Of a DNA stretch of 64,000 nt, positions 44,443 through 55,100 are shown one piece after another (position 1 is the first letter of the stretch; every line of letters begins with the position of its first letter). Origin of the DNA: Bacillus thuringiensis. GTDB lineage: Bacteria; Bacillota; Bacilli; Bacillales; Bacillaceae_G. Where the stretch lies: assembly GCF_014932895.1 (NCBI RefSeq), contig NZ_JACYOF010000017.1, positions 16,594-80,593 on the forward strand, given 5' to 3'. A program made the position numbers and the translations under genes. The notes under the pieces are model-generated. The model saw only the letters and a program-made list of their open reading frames with translations. It made no database searches and was not told the DNA's origin.

Positions 44443-45421
44443 AATGTGGGAGCAATTCCAGTTTCTTTCGAAGTTTTTCTTCACTAAAAATCCATCCTGT
44501 ATAGGAGCTAATAATATTTAAATTGTGATCGAGTTGAACGATTGCGACGAATGGATAATAATCTTTACTTCGATATCGCAAATCGATGAATCGAATTTCA
44601 TAATAGTTATCATAATCAAAAATATCCCAGCGATATACAGGAGAAAAAGATAAGAAGGCCGAGATGTTTTCATCTTGCTTAGCTGCTCGCATAATAGCGT
44701 TATCTGGGAACGGTACCCGATCGAACTTATCGTATATCATAATGTTACCACGATGCCATCTCGCAACGTAGTAATAATCACTTGTAACAACTGCTAAATG
44801 ATAATGATAAAATCGGTAAGAAGGAGAAATGATTATCCTCTCAACATTTTTGAAACGTTTGTGTACAACGCTTCTTATATTTCTATGCATCATAATTCGT
44901 CCGATATAGTAAACAATCATTAATATATAAGCTGCTAAGGCTGTATACCCTTTATGGGAACCTACGAGCATACAAGCAATTGCAAGTATATGGATAAAGA
45001 AAATTACGGTATCAAACGTATTAATTATGCCGAGTGCGACCCATTTTTTTGTAAAAGGCCGTAATGCCTGTGTACCGTAGGCGTTGAAAATATCTACAAA
45101 GACGTGAAGAAAGACAGCGATAAATGACCAAAGTAGTAGATGAAGATATGGAGCATCTAAAAAGAAGGCAAAAGAGATGCCGCTTATAAGGAATGACCAA
45201 AGGATTACTGCAGGAATGGAATGAGTAATTCCGCGATGATTTCTTATATATTTAGCGTTATTACGCAATTTTAAAACTGTATCAATATCAGGAATATTGG
45301 AACCAGCAATTGTAGCAAGCATAACTGCTTGTGGCCCAATATCACTTTGCGCTATAGCTGGGTCTAATGTTGCTAAACTACCTAAAGTGACACCCATAAC
45401 AAGGTGAGTGGCTGTGTCCAT
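44441..45421 (-). CDS. yfhP: YfhP-like metal-dependent membrane hydrolase
   Basis: This 326-residue protein belongs to the LexA-binding/YdjM-YfhP inner-membrane family. The N-terminal 'MDTATHLVMGVTLGSLA', 'NIPDIDTVLKL' and 'NHRGITHSIPAVILW' carry the His/Asp residues expected for metal binding, followed by four to five membrane helices. I chose ATG 45421 after GGAGGTGG; the longer frame begins upstream of that ribosome site. Divergent from mutY, as in B. subtilis. Confidence 0.85.
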   Translation of the reverse strand: MDTATHLVMGVTLGSLATLDPAIAQSDIGPQAVMLATIAGSNIPDIDTVLKLRNNAKYIRNHRGITHSIPAVILWSFLISGISFAFFLDAPYLHLLLWSFIAVFLHVFVDIFNAYGTQALRPFTKKWVALGIINTFDTVIFFIHILAIACMLVGSHKGYTALAAYILMIVYYIGRIMMHRNIRSVVHKRFKNVERIIISPSYRFYHYHLAVVTSDYYYVARWHRGNIMIYDKFDRVPFPDNAIMRAAKQDENISAFLSFSPVYRWDIFDYDNYYEIRFIDLRYRSKDYYPFVAIVQLDHNLNIISSYTGWIFSEEKLRKKLELLPH

Positions 45422-45571
45422 AGAAATCCACCTCCGTTTTTTTATTAATGTAACTCTTTTTATTCGATACCTCAAGTCCTTTGCCTTCTATTTCCTATAT
45501 CATCTTACTTAAATTTTTTCCTAAAATCTTTATAATAGTACGTATATGCAAAAAAATGAGGAGGATCAAGT

Positions 45572-46669
45572 TTGACACTTGAAATATTAGATAATTTTAA
45601 CATAAAGCAGTTTCAGAATGATTTAATTGGTTGGTTTGAAAAAGAGCAACGTGACTTACCATGGCGAAAAAATAAAGATCCATACCGCGTTTGGGTTTCT
45701 GAAATTATGTTACAGCAAACAAGGGTAGAAGCTGTAAAACCATATTACGCAAATTTTATGGGGAAGTTTCCTACGCTTGAAGCATTAGCAAATGCCGATG
45801 ATGAAGAAGTATTAAAAGCATGGGAAGGTTTAGGATATTATTCTAGAGCACGCAATTTACATGCGGCAGTAAAAGAGGTAAAAGAAGTATACGGCGGGCT
45901 AGTACCGAATGATGTAAAGAAAATTGAAAAATTAAAAGGAGTCGGACCATATACAAAAGGTGCCATTTTAAGTATTGCATATGGTATACCAGAACCAGCA
46001 GTTGACGGAAATGTTATGCGTGTATTATCTCGTATTTTATCAGTGTGGGATGACATTGCAAAACCAAAGACTAGAAAAGTATTTGAAGAGATTGTGCGTG
46101 AAATCATTTCAACAGAAAATCCATCTTATTTTAATCAAGGATTGATGGAATTAGGTGCCCTAATTTGTATTCCTAAAAATCCATCGTGCTTACTTTGTCC
46201 TGTACGTGAGCATTGCAGGGGGTATGCTGAGGGTGTTCAAAAAGAATTGCCAGTAAAAAGTAAAGCGAAGGCTCCTAAAATGGTACCACTTGTTGCGGGA
46301 GTACTTCAAACTGAAGATGGTCGTTACGTCATTAATAAACGTCCAAGTACAGGATTACTAGCTAATATGTGGGAGTTTCCGAATATTGAACTTGGCGGAG
46401 GAATACGGAATCAGAAGGAACAGCTTTTAGATTATATGAAAGAAAAATTTGAGCTCTCGGTTTCCATTGATGAATATGCAATGAATGTACAACATACGTT
46501 TACACATCGCACCTGGGATATATTTGTATTTTACGGAAAAGTATCGGGTGATATTGAGGAAACAGATACAGTGAAATTTGTATCGAAAGAAGCATTTGAA
46601 CAGTTACCTTTCTCGAAGTCGCATCGCACTATTTACGAAAATTGTGTTGAGAAGATCACAATGCAATAA
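45572..46669 (+). CDS. mutY: A/G-specific adenine DNA glycosylase
   Basis: This 365-residue enzyme removes A opposite 8-oxoG. Catalytic Glu44 ('[11 protein letters not shown]') and Asp145 ('[11 protein letters not shown]') flank the HhH '[13 protein letters not shown]'. The iron-sulfur ligands are Cys199, Cys206, Cys209 and Cys215. A MutT-like domain (about 230-360) recognises 8-oxoG. The start is TTG 45572 after GAGGAGG. Full length. Confidence 0.95.
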   Translation: MTLEILDNFNIKQFQNDLIGWFEKEQRDLPWRKNKDPYRVWVSEIMLQQTRVEAVKPYYANFMGKFPTLEALANADDEEVLKAWEGLGYYSRARNLHAAVKEVKEVYGGLVPNDVKKIEKLKGVGPYTKGAILSIAYGIPEPAVDGNVMRVLSRILSVWDDIAKPKTRKVFEEIVREIISTENPSYFNQGLMELGALICIPKNPSCLLCPVREHCRGYAEGVQKELPVKSKAKAPKMVPLVAGVLQTEDGRYVINKRPSTGLLANMWEFPNIELGGGIRNQKEQLLDYMKEKFELSVSIDEYAMNVQHTFTHRTWDIFVFYGKVSGDIEETDTVKFVSKEAFEQLPFSKSHRTIYENCVEKITMQ

Positions 46670-46674
46670 AAGAT

Positions 46675-46711
46675 AAAAACGTGTTCTAAAATTTTGGAAC
46701 ACGTTTTTTTA
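46675..46711 (+). terminator. mutY terminator
   Basis: AAAAACGTGTTC/GAACACGTTTTT stem with a seven-T run. Confidence 0.9.
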
Positions 46712-46762
46712 TTTGTACGCTGAGTTTAAAGAGCCTAGTAGTTATACTGATTACAGTTTTAT

Positions 46763-46921
46763 TTTATCCCGCTATTTGCGGACAGTAAGACTCCTACCTC
46801 AAAATTCGGCTGGAGCAAAGAAGTGAGGTGGGAGATCAACTGCCCGTAAACGTCCGATTGGTTCAACTAATAATCAGTGGAGGATGAACAAAAACCTCCA
46901 CTGATTAAAGTTTCACTTTAT
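46763..46921 (+). repeat. bcr1-type repeat, full-length copy 7, overlapping a stop codon
   Basis: TTTAT (46763-46767) to TTTAT (46917-46921), 159 bp with both hairpins. The right-hand TTTAT contains the stop codon (46918-46920, minus strand) of the yfhS-like gene. Confidence 0.82.
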
Positions 46922-47094
46922 AATCCGCCCCGTGATTCGATTTCTTTCACAATTTCTTTATAAATCGTTTGTCCTTCTACATTTAGATAAGGCATAATTT
47001 GCTGAAATGAGTGATGAAAATGAGCTAATTCATTTTTTCTCCATTCATTTTTTGAAATCATTGTTAGTTCAGTTATGTCACGTCCAGTGTACAT
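46918..47094 (-). CDS. yfhS: YfhS-like small protein (58 aa)
   Basis: It starts MYTGRDITELTMISKNEWRK and ends 'IYKEIVKEIESRGGL'. ATG (47092-47094) follows GGAGGTGG. The 'MYTGRD' start and 'QQIMPYLNxEG' resemble B. subtilis YfhS as remembered. The stop codon lies in the end of a bcr1 copy, yet the frame looks complete. Confidence 0.75.
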   Translation of the reverse strand: MYTGRDITELTMISKNEWRKNELAHFHHSFQQIMPYLNVEGQTIYKEIVKEIESRGGL

Positions 47095-47218
47095 GTTTCC
47101 ACCTCCATCATCTGTAGTTTGAATGAGTAATAAGAGATATATGCAGGAATTAAAAAAAGAAAATTACGGATAGCTTCTAAGTGAATTGGTTACATTATTA
47201 ATTGTGGAGGTGAGAAAG

Positions 47219-47500
47219 ATGAGTAAAAAACAACAAGGTTATAACAAGGCAACTTCTGGCGCTAGCATTCAAAGTGCAAATGCTAGTTATGGTACAGAGT
47301 TTGCAACTGAAACAAATGTACAATCAGTAAAACAAGCAAACGCACAATCAGAAGCGAAGAAAGCACAAGCTTCTGGTGCGCAAAGTGCAAATGCTAGTTA
47401 TGGTACAGAATTTGCAACTGAAACAGACGTGCATGCTGTGAAAAAACAAAATGCACAATCAGCTGCAAAGAAATCACAATCTTCTAGCTCAAATCAGTAA
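47219..47500 (+). CDS. sspE: Gamma-type small acid-soluble spore protein
   Basis: This 93-residue protein has two near-identical blocks of '[26 protein letters not shown]', the organisation of gamma-type SASP (SspE). It is rich in Gln, Ser and Ala. Germination protease is expected to cleave at the 'TEFATE' sites. It is stored in the spore as an amino-acid reserve. ATG 47219 follows GGAGGTGAGA, a very strong ribosome site; the GTG-type start upstream is unlikely. CATTATTA at 47192-47199 may be a sigma-G -10, but no good -35 was seen. Confidence 0.94.
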   Translation: MSKKQQGYNKATSGASIQSANASYGTEFATETNVQSVKQANAQSEAKKAQASGAQSANASYGTEFATETDVHAVKKQNAQSAAKKSQSSSSNQ

Positions 47501-47504
47501 TGAA

Positions 47505-47544
47505 AGAAAAACACTTCTCTAATTCAGGAGAAGTGTTTTCTTTA
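47505..47544 (+). terminator. sspE terminator
   Basis: GAAAAACACTTCTC/GAGAAGTGTTTTC hairpin followed by TTTA. Confidence 0.88.
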
Positions 47545-47687
47545 TGCGCGAGTCGTTGTAATGAAAAGAAAGTGAACGACATAACTTCTAATAAGTCAAC
47601 AAATGTAGTCAAAGGAGAAGGAAGTTAACAATTAGAAATATGTAATTAGGAATAATAAATACTGAATAAGTCCAAAGGGGGTAAGTA

Positions 47688-47948
47688 ATGAACGATTTTG
47701 ATAAGTTGGTAGGAGAGCAATTGGAAACGATGGATGAGTTGTTAAAGTTGCAAGCGCATCTAGAGAAGTATCAGCAAATAGAAATGAACGAAAAGGATAC
47801 GTGCGATAAAAAAGAACTACATTTTATCCGCCAAGAAATATATAGAACAGAAGTAGCGTTGAAACTGTTACATGAGAAATTTGAAGAGCAAACGAATAGT
47901 GTGATTAAATCTTTTGAAACTGAAAAAATGATTTCAAATTTAGGATAA
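47688..47948 (+). CDS. ygaB: YgaB-like coiled-coil protein
   Basis: This 86-residue acidic protein is almost entirely helical ('LVGEQLETMDELLKLQAHLEKYQQIE', 'EIYRTEVALKLLHEKFEEQTNSVIK') and is likely a coiled coil. It matches YgaB in position and type. AAGGGGG precedes the ATG. Function unknown. Confidence 0.8.
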   Translation: MNDFDKLVGEQLETMDELLKLQAHLEKYQQIEMNEKDTCDKKELHFIRQEIYRTEVALKLLHEKFEEQTNSVIKSFETEKMISNLG

Positions 47949-47969
47949 GACATATTGTTACTTCAGGTG

Positions 47970-48011
47970 AAAAGTCCTTCTGTACATGGAAATAGGGAAG
48001 GGCTTTTTCTA
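47970..48011 (+). terminator. ygaB terminator
   Basis: AAAGTCCTTC/GAAGGGCTTT stem (two G-T pairs) with TTTCT after it. The rest of 47949-48242 shows nothing recognisable. Confidence 0.72.
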
Positions 48012-48242
48012 TTACATGTCCTCGTTTCTAAATAATGCAGCGCAGTCCTTTTTTTCTAAGAAGATTGGGGGTAAGGTATTCAACAATAAACCTTCATCCT
48101 ATTCAGTGTGAAAAATAGAGTCTTGCCCCTTTAGTTTTAAAATTTCGACAAAAAAGTTATAATGGAAAAAAAGTGAATGCAGTTCAAAGGATAGTTAAGG
48201 TAATTTAAGAAGGGCATTTGCAGTTGAAAGAAGGGAGCATAT

Positions 48243-48773
48243 ATGGGATTTCCCAAAGAAGGAGAAAAAGTACAAATACATAGTTATAAACATAATGGCT
48301 CCATTCATAGAATGTGGGAAGAGACAACAATCTTAAAAGGGACGCAGAGTCTTGTGATTGGGGCGAATGATCGGACAGTAGTGACAGAATCAGATGGCCG
48401 AACATGGATTACTCGTGAACCGGCAATTTGTTATTTTCATGCCAACTATTGGTTTAATGTGATTGGGATGCTAAGGGAAGAGGGAGTATACTATTATTGT
48501 AATTTAAGCTCACCTTTTGCATATGATTCTGAAGCATTAAAGTATATTGATTATGATTTAGATATTAAAGTGTATCCAGATATGACATATACGCTTTTAG
48601 ATGAAGATGAGTATGAAAAACATAGTCAAATTATGCAGTACCCACCTGTTATTGATACAATTTTAAAACGAAATGTAGCACATTTAACACAGTGGATTCA
48701 TCAGAGAAAAGGTCCATTCGCACCAGATTTTGTAGATATGTGGTATGAGAGATATTTAATGTACAGAAATTAA
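48243..48773 (+). CDS. ygaC: Nucleoside tri-/diphosphate phosphatase (DUF402, YgaC)
   Basis: This 176-residue protein belongs to the UPF0374/DUF402 (Ntdp) family, which hydrolyses nucleoside tri- and diphosphates. It has '[19 protein letters not shown]', the conserved '[29 protein letters not shown]' acidic metal site and 'LDEDEYEKH'. Full length. ATG follows AAAGAAGGGAGC. Confidence 0.9.
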   Translation: MGFPKEGEKVQIHSYKHNGSIHRMWEETTILKGTQSLVIGANDRTVVTESDGRTWITREPAICYFHANYWFNVIGMLREEGVYYYCNLSSPFAYDSEALKYIDYDLDIKVYPDMTYTLLDEDEYEKHSQIMQYPPVIDTILKRNVAHLTQWIHQRKGPFAPDFVDMWYERYLMYRN

Positions 48774-48774
48774 A

Positions 48775-48808
48775 ACAAACCTGCAGGGGATTTCCCAGCA
48801 GGTTTGTC
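48775..48808 (+). terminator. Hairpin between ygaC and ygaD
   Basis: ACAAACCTGC/GCAGGTTTGT stem without a T run; partial termination at most. Confidence 0.6.
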
Positions 48809-48827
48809 CTATTAGAGGGGGGATTAT

Positions 48828-50588
48828 GTGCAGGGCATCAAAAGATATTTACAATTTGTTAAACCATATCGATGGCTTATTGCTATTACAATTGTTATCG
48901 GTCTAGTTAAGTTTGGTATCCCGCTTATTATGCCATGGCTATTAAAGTATATTATTGATGATGTTATTCAAGGTGGGGGATCACTTCAAGACAAAACGTC
49001 TCAATTAATAACAGCGATTGGGATTGCTTTTTTTATTTTTGCGGTATTAAGACCACCGATTGAATATTATCGTCAATATTTCGCGCAGCGTATCTCAAAT
49101 ACAGTACTATATGATTTGCGGAAACATATATTTGGTCACTTGCAAAAGTTGAGTTTACGTTATTATTCGAATACAAAAACAGGGGAGATTATTTCACGTG
49201 TAATACATGATGTAGAACAAACGAAAGATTTTGTCATTACGGGTTTGATGAACGTCTGGTTAGACACTGCAACAATTACGATTGCTATTATTGTTATGTT
49301 TTCTATGAATATAAAGTTAACGTTTGTTGCGTTATTAATTTTACCTATTTATGTCGTTGCAGTGAAATATTTTTTCGGGCATCTTCGAAAATTGACGAAA
49401 GAACGTTCACAAGCGTTAGCAACGATGCAAGGATATTTACACGAACGTATTCAAGGGATGCAAGTGACACGTAGTTTTGCATTAGAAGAGTATGAGGGAA
49501 AGCAGTTTGAAAAAAGAAATAATGAATTTTTAACAAAAGCATTAACGCATACAAGTTGGACAGCAAAAACATTTTCAGTAGTGAATACGTTAACGGATTT
49601 AGGCCCGCTACTTGTTATTGGTTTTGCAGCATATGAGGTAATTCAAGGTCAGTTAACGCTAGGGACTATGGTTGCTTTCGTCGGATATATGGATAGTTTA
49701 TATAGTCCACTTCGTCGCCTCGTTAATTCATCTACAACATTAACGCAGTCTTTCGCATCAATGGATCGAGTGTTTGAATTGTTAGATGAAAAATACGATA
49801 TTGTTAATGTGCCAAATGCAGTACAAGCTAAAAGGTTAGATGGAGAAGTTATATTTGATAATGTTTCTTTTCGTTATAATGCGGATGAAAAAGAGATATT
49901 GCATAATCTATCATTAACTATGCGGCCAGGAGAGAAGGTAGCACTTGTAGGAGCGAGTGGGGGAGGAAAGTCATCTCTTGCCAGTTTAATTCCACGCTTT
50001 TATGATGTCTCTGACGGTGCAGTTTATGTAGATGGGATAGATGTAAGAAAGTATGATATGAGGAATTTACGTAGTCATATTGGAATTGTACTGCAAGATA
50101 ATTTGTTATTTAGCGATACAATCGGGGCTAATATTTTATACGGAAATCCGACAGCTACAGAGGAAGAAGTGGTTGCGGCTGCCAAAGCTGCGCAAATTCA
50201 TGATTTTATTATCGAGTTACCAGATGGTTATAATACTGTTGTTGGAGAACGTGGTGTGAAGTTATCTGGCGGGCAAAGGCAACGTGTAGCAATTGCGCGA
50301 GTGTTTCTAAAGAATCCATCATTACTTATATTAGATGAAGCAACTTCCGCTTTAGATTTAGAAAATGAACGTTATATTCAAGAGGCGCTTCAAACGTTAG
50401 CTGCTGATCGAACGACGATTATAATTGCACATCGATTAGCGACGATTACGCATGTTGATACGATTATTTACATTGAAGAGGGTGAAATTAAAGAAACAGG
50501 TTCTCATGAAGAGTTAATGAAAAAAAGAGGATTCTATTACAATTTATATCAACTTCAACATATAACAGAAACAGCTCCTTTAGCGTAA
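48828..50588 (+). CDS. ygaD: ABC exporter, half-transporter (YgaD)
   Basis: This 586-residue protein fuses a six-helix membrane domain (1-310) with an ATPase. Walker A is 'GASGGGKSS' (about 375-383), the signature 'LSGGQRQR', and Walker B 'LLILDEATSALD', followed by the H-loop 'IAHRLATI'. It should act as a homodimer exporting lipids or drugs; the MsbA-like group contains YgaD. GTG start after GAGGGGGGATT. Confidence 0.9.
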   Translation: MQGIKRYLQFVKPYRWLIAITIVIGLVKFGIPLIMPWLLKYIIDDVIQGGGSLQDKTSQLITAIGIAFFIFAVLRPPIEYYRQYFAQRISNTVLYDLRKHIFGHLQKLSLRYYSNTKTGEIISRVIHDVEQTKDFVITGLMNVWLDTATITIAIIVMFSMNIKLTFVALLILPIYVVAVKYFFGHLRKLTKERSQALATMQGYLHERIQGMQVTRSFALEEYEGKQFEKRNNEFLTKALTHTSWTAKTFSVVNTLTDLGPLLVIGFAAYEVIQGQLTLGTMVAFVGYMDSLYSPLRRLVNSSTTLTQSFASMDRVFELLDEKYDIVNVPNAVQAKRLDGEVIFDNVSFRYNADEKEILHNLSLTMRPGEKVALVGASGGGKSSLASLIPRFYDVSDGAVYVDGIDVRKYDMRNLRSHIGIVLQDNLLFSDTIGANILYGNPTATEEEVVAAAKAAQIHDFIIELPDGYNTVVGERGVKLSGGQRQRVAIARVFLKNPSLLILDEATSALDLENERYIQEALQTLAADRTTIIIAHRLATITHVDTIIYIEEGEIKETGSHEELMKKRGFYYNLYQLQHITETAPLA

Positions 50589-50603
50589 AAGGAGCTGTTT
50601 TTT
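50569..50603. terminator. Bidirectional terminator over the ygaD stop
   Basis: AACAGCTCCTT/AAGGAGCTGTT stem with T's beyond; shared with the convergent ArAE gene. Confidence 0.86.
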
Positions 50604-51690
50604 ATTCGTCTTCTTTTTTGTCGTCGATTTGGAGTTCTGTTTTTGGTTTATGGTATGTGTAGAAGCTATCCACAAGTAAATCTAAATGCTCTACTTCTTC
50701 ACTATAGTTAATAATGGAAGAAATAAGAGGGAAGAGATGTAGCCATGTTTTATATGCTTCCTCATCATCCTTGTTTTGATAATCCATAAAGATATCAATT
50801 AATTCTTGTTTACCTGTTTCAACTTCATCCAGCATTTCAACGGATTGTTGTTTCTTTGCTTTACCAATAAATTTTAATAAAACTTGTTCATGATAATGCG
50901 TTAATGAGTCAAGTTCGTTTTGAATAGATTCCTGAAATTCTTCTGGCATATAGCGCAGTTCATTTTCAGTACGATGTAATGATTTTAACGTACTTAAAGC
51001 ACGGCTTGTTGTCGCTAACATTTGTCTGAATAAAACGAGCTTACGAATTTTTGCGAACTTTACTTTTTTCGTGTAGCTTCTTTCTTCTTTATACAGCAAA
51101 TAGTAATGATTTAGTTTGATCATTTTTTCTTTCATACGATCAATATCAGTTTTTAGAGTTGTAAAATCAGAAGCTTGCCTGCTATTCATTCGAATCCATT
51201 TTACAATTTCTTCTGTATTATCAACGATACGATGATAAAGTTTTGTTTCGTATTTTGGCGGCATAAATACTAAGTTTACAAGTGAAGCCGCAATAATTCC
51301 GATCATAATCGTCGCAAATCGAAGTAAGGCAAAACTAAAGAAATCTTCGCCTTGATACTCCATAATGGCGATAACGGTTACTAATGCGATTGATATTGTG
51401 TTTTCTAGTCGTAATTGTAATGTAAGAGCAATTACTAATATACATGTTAATCCGATAATAAAAGGATTATGTCCAAAAGCAGTAGCAAATACGATAGCGA
51501 ATACCGCACCAATGACGTTTGCTTGAATTTGCTCAAGAGCAGTTAAATATGAGCGATATATAGACGGTTGCACAGCGAAGATAGCTGAGATTCCCGCAAA
51601 TACCGGACTCGGTAATTGAAGTAAAATACAAGCAAATAAAGCTAATGTGATGGCAATACCCGTTTTTAAAATGCGAGCACCAAGTTTCAT
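50602..51690 (-). CDS. Aromatic acid exporter (ArAE/FUSC)-family membrane protein
   Basis: This 362-residue protein starts with six hydrophobic helices ('AITLALFACILLQLPSPVFAGISAIFAVQPSIYRSY', then four more). A helical cytoplasmic half follows, in the ArAE_1/DUF939 arrangement. Export of aromatic acids is the family idea; the substrate here is unknown. I chose ATG 51690 ('MKLGARILKTG') because the extra 19 residues of the longer frame are polar and without a ribosome site. Confidence 0.83.
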   Translation of the reverse strand: MKLGARILKTGIAITLALFACILLQLPSPVFAGISAIFAVQPSIYRSYLTALEQIQANVIGAVFAIVFATAFGHNPFIIGLTCILVIALTLQLRLENTISIALVTVIAIMEYQGEDFFSFALLRFATIMIGIIAASLVNLVFMPPKYETKLYHRIVDNTEEIVKWIRMNSRQASDFTTLKTDIDRMKEKMIKLNHYYLLYKEERSYTKKVKFAKIRKLVLFRQMLATTSRALSTLKSLHRTENELRYMPEEFQESIQNELDSLTHYHEQVLLKFIGKAKKQQSVEMLDEVETGKQELIDIFMDYQNKDDEEAYKTWLHLFPLISSIINYSEEVEHLDLLVDSFYTYHKPKTELQIDDKKEDE

Positions 51691-51805
51691 ACCCTTAATA
51701 AGATCCTTTCTCTTGTCATAATGAATGTACAACATGATACTATACATTCATTACAATATGTTAGCAAGTGATATTTTAGTGACGTTAAAAAGAAATTAAG
51801 CTTCA

Positions 51806-51963
51806 TTTATCCCACTATTTGCGGACGGTAAGAATCCCATCTCAAAATTCGGCTAAAGTAAAGAAGTTAGGTGGGAATAGGGCTGCCAGTAAAAGCCCTA
51901 TTGGTATAGGCTAATAATCAGTGGGGATGAACAAAACCCCCACTGATTAAAGTTTCACCTTAT
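51806..51963 (+). repeat. bcr1-type repeat, full-length copy 8
   Basis: TTTATCCCACTATTTGCGG to GTTTCACCTTAT, 158 bp with both hairpins. The right end reads CTTAT rather than TTTAT. Confidence 0.82.
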
Positions 51964-52000
51964 AATTTTTCCTAATTCTTTTTAAACATCAATTTTTAGT

Positions 52001-52031
52001 AAAAAAACCTGCTGAATTTCAGCAGGTTTCA
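52001..52031 (-). terminator. Glutamate synthase terminator
   Basis: AAACCTGCTGA/TCAGCAGGTTT stem; on the minus strand it is followed by TTTTACT. Confidence 0.85.
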
Positions 52032-52101
52032 AATTGTTACTATAGATTACTATGAGAAATGCGCTTCGTCAATTTTTTCTTAAAAATGAGAATTAGGCAT
52101 A

Positions 52102-55100
52102 TCACTCTGTTGAGATAGATGGATCAGCCTGTTCTTTTTTCGGGATAATTTCAAAAAACTGGTGCTGTATATCATCTAATAACGGTGTTAACAAAGCCAC
52201 TTCCTCGTATTGCTCATGCTCGTTTAATACACGAATATAGTCTAGCAATAACTCAGTCACATCTTGTATGCCATTTTTACTAATTGGTTGTAATATAACA
52301 TTTGCCCCTTTTGCGATTCTTCTTTTGAAGGCCTGTTCTGTTAAACCTAAGTTTGAATCATGGCGTAAATAAACAACGCCGCCAGTCATACCAGCACAAA
52401 TCCATGGACCAGGATCCCCTAAAACAAGTGCACGCCCATTTGTCATATATTCAAAAGCGAAACCTTTAATATTAGAGTATGCACCTATATTTCCTTGCTC
52501 TTTTTCACGAAGTGGTTTTGTAATTCTACCTCCAATTATCATGTCTGCTCCAGAAAGGCGAATACCAGCGCGGGCGTCGGCGTTACCTTGCACGTATAAT
52601 GCCCCTTTTTGTGCACCGTATCCAAATCCTTTTCCGACAGAACCGTTATAATAGCCTCCATCCTTTCCTTTTGCTTTCGTTATATAAATACCACCACCAA
52701 GGGAAGTTTTGCCGATACCATCTTGCGCACCGCCATTTACGTGTATAAATAAGTTTTCGCTATTGTAAGCCCCTAAACCATTTCCAGGAACAGAGCCATT
52801 TGTGTACTTTAATGTAAGTGGTTCAAGTTGAGTGTCTTCATATAATTTACTACGAACGCGATAACAAGATTCTAAACCGCCCATAACGCGTTGTTCTACG
52901 CCAACTCCTACTAACTCTTTTGAGTGAGTAGAATGAACTGTTTCAAATTGTTTTTCTTGTACAGATACTGTTGTTGTAACAGTTGAGTTTTCTATCGTTT
53001 GCAGTAAATTACATAAGTCTAATAAATCTTCGCCTCGAACTTGTTCTAATAAATCGGAACGCCCGATAATTTCTTGTAAATTTGTATAACCGAGTTGTCC
53101 TGTTAACCGTTTTAGTTCTACACCGAAAGTGGTGAATAAATTTAATAAACCAGCCACTGCGCTTTCTAATTCGCGCGGAACGAAGCGGCGTAATCCATGT
53201 TCTTTCGCTTGCGCTTCAGATTCAATTTGTGTCGCAATTCCAACATGGCAAGTATCTAGATGACAACCACGGCAAGTTGTACAGCCGATTGCAATCATTG
53301 ATAATGTCCCAAATCCAATTCGGTTTGCTCCAAGAAGCATGATTTTTAAGGCGTCATTTACACTTCGAATACCACCATCTGCCCAAATTTCTACTTTATG
53401 TCTCATACCTGCTTCTAGTAGAGCGTTGTGAGCAGCTTTAACACCAATTTCTACTGGAAGACCTACATGTTGTAATGCATGAATACGTGCAGCACCTGTT
53501 CCGCCGTCAAATCCGCTAATGTTAATAAAATCAGCACCAGCTTTTGCGATACCAACAGCAATTGTTCCAATGTTAGGAACGACAGGGACTTTCACGGCTA
53601 CTTTTGCAAGCTGATTGGCCGTTTTAATTTCTGTAATCATTTGAGCTAAATCTTCAATTGAATAAATATCATGGTTGTTAGAAGGTGAAATTAAATCTGA
53701 TCCAATTGTAGCGTTACGTGCCTCAGCAATTTTTGCGGTTACTTTGGAACCTGGTAAATGTCCGCCTTCACCAGGTTTTGCACCTTGCCCGATTTTTATT
53801 TCAATTAAATTTGATGAATTTAGTAGTTCAGCGTTTACTCCAAATCGGCCAGATGCAACTTGTTGTCCACGTGTATGTGGGTATTTGCCAATCATATCTT
53901 TAATTTCGCCGCCTTCACCGTTCAAACTAATCATATTTAGCTGATCGGCAGCTTCTGCATATGCACGAAAGGCGATTTCGTTTTGAGAACCGAATGACAT
54001 GGAACTAATAATAAACGGTAGATCATGATTTTGAATGCTAATAGACACTTCTTCAGCTGGAACGACATGCTTTGTTTGTTTGGTTTGAACAAGGTGTCTG
54101 ATTGCGAGTGGATTATTGTCTTCTAATTCATTTAACTTTTCGCGGTAATCATCATAAGGATTTCCTTTTGCAACATCGCCGATTGCTTTCCAAATCCGCG
54201 GGAATATATGAAATGATTTTCGCATTCTAACTTTTGGATTGTTATAATCATCTGCTCGCATTTTTGCATCTTCAGCAAGTGATTCAAGCGAAAATGCTAA
54301 ATCATTTGAACCGAAGAAGTTTGTAATTTGTAATATATTTGCGATTTCCTCGTGTAATCCAATAGAGGAGAAGAGGCGTCCATAACCGCGTAACTCATGA
54401 ATTCCGATTGTTGAAATGACTTTCTCTAGTCCTTTATTAAGGGCAGTATATAAATTCGTAATAGGTGCTTTTGTTCCGTCGTTTACAGTTGCGAACAGTA
54501 AATATGGATTAATACCATCTGCACCTAATCCGTAAAGGGTAACGATATCATGTAAGGAACGAAGGGCACCAGAACGTATAACGAGAGAACAGTTTCGGCG
54601 TAATTTATTTTCACTTAATACTTGATGCACTTTAGCGGTAACTAAATGGGGATCAATCCATAACTGTTCATTTTGATGAGCTTCCGCGTCATCTAATAAT
54701 AGTAGGGAAGCTCCATTGTTAACGGCAGTTATCGCTTCAGAACTAATTCGATTTAATGCGCATTGTAAAGTTTCTGGCGAACTGAATGTAGCAGAGATTG
54801 TAGCGATAGAGCTATGAGTAATGAACAACTGCATAAGTTGTTCGTACGTAATTGTGTGCAATTCCTCTGCAACAGATTGTGCAACACTTCCTTCTAAAAT
54901 AATTGGTGAAAGCATCTCAACTACAAATGGCTGTTTCGCACTGCTTGATAAACTTGGGCGCTCTCCAAGTACAGTACGTGTAGAGAAATGTTCAATTTCA
55001 CGGTCGCGGTCAATTGCTGGGTTTGTAACAACAGCTACACTTTCTTTAATAAAATCAGCAATATTTCGTCTATCCGTATCGAGTGCGGCAAGTGGTGAAT

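Larger units (their letters stand above)
51691..52101. other. Intergenic region upstream of the ArAE gene
   Basis: It holds the ArAE leader, a full bcr1 copy (51806-51963) and the glutamate synthase terminator (52001-52031). No ORF is supported. Confidence 0.6.

Noticed and set aside
1181-51963. CRISPR array or IS elements as an explanation for the repeats
   Set aside because: The units are dispersed, kilobases apart, in both orientations, with no spacers and no transposase gene; they fit a small non-autonomous repeat.
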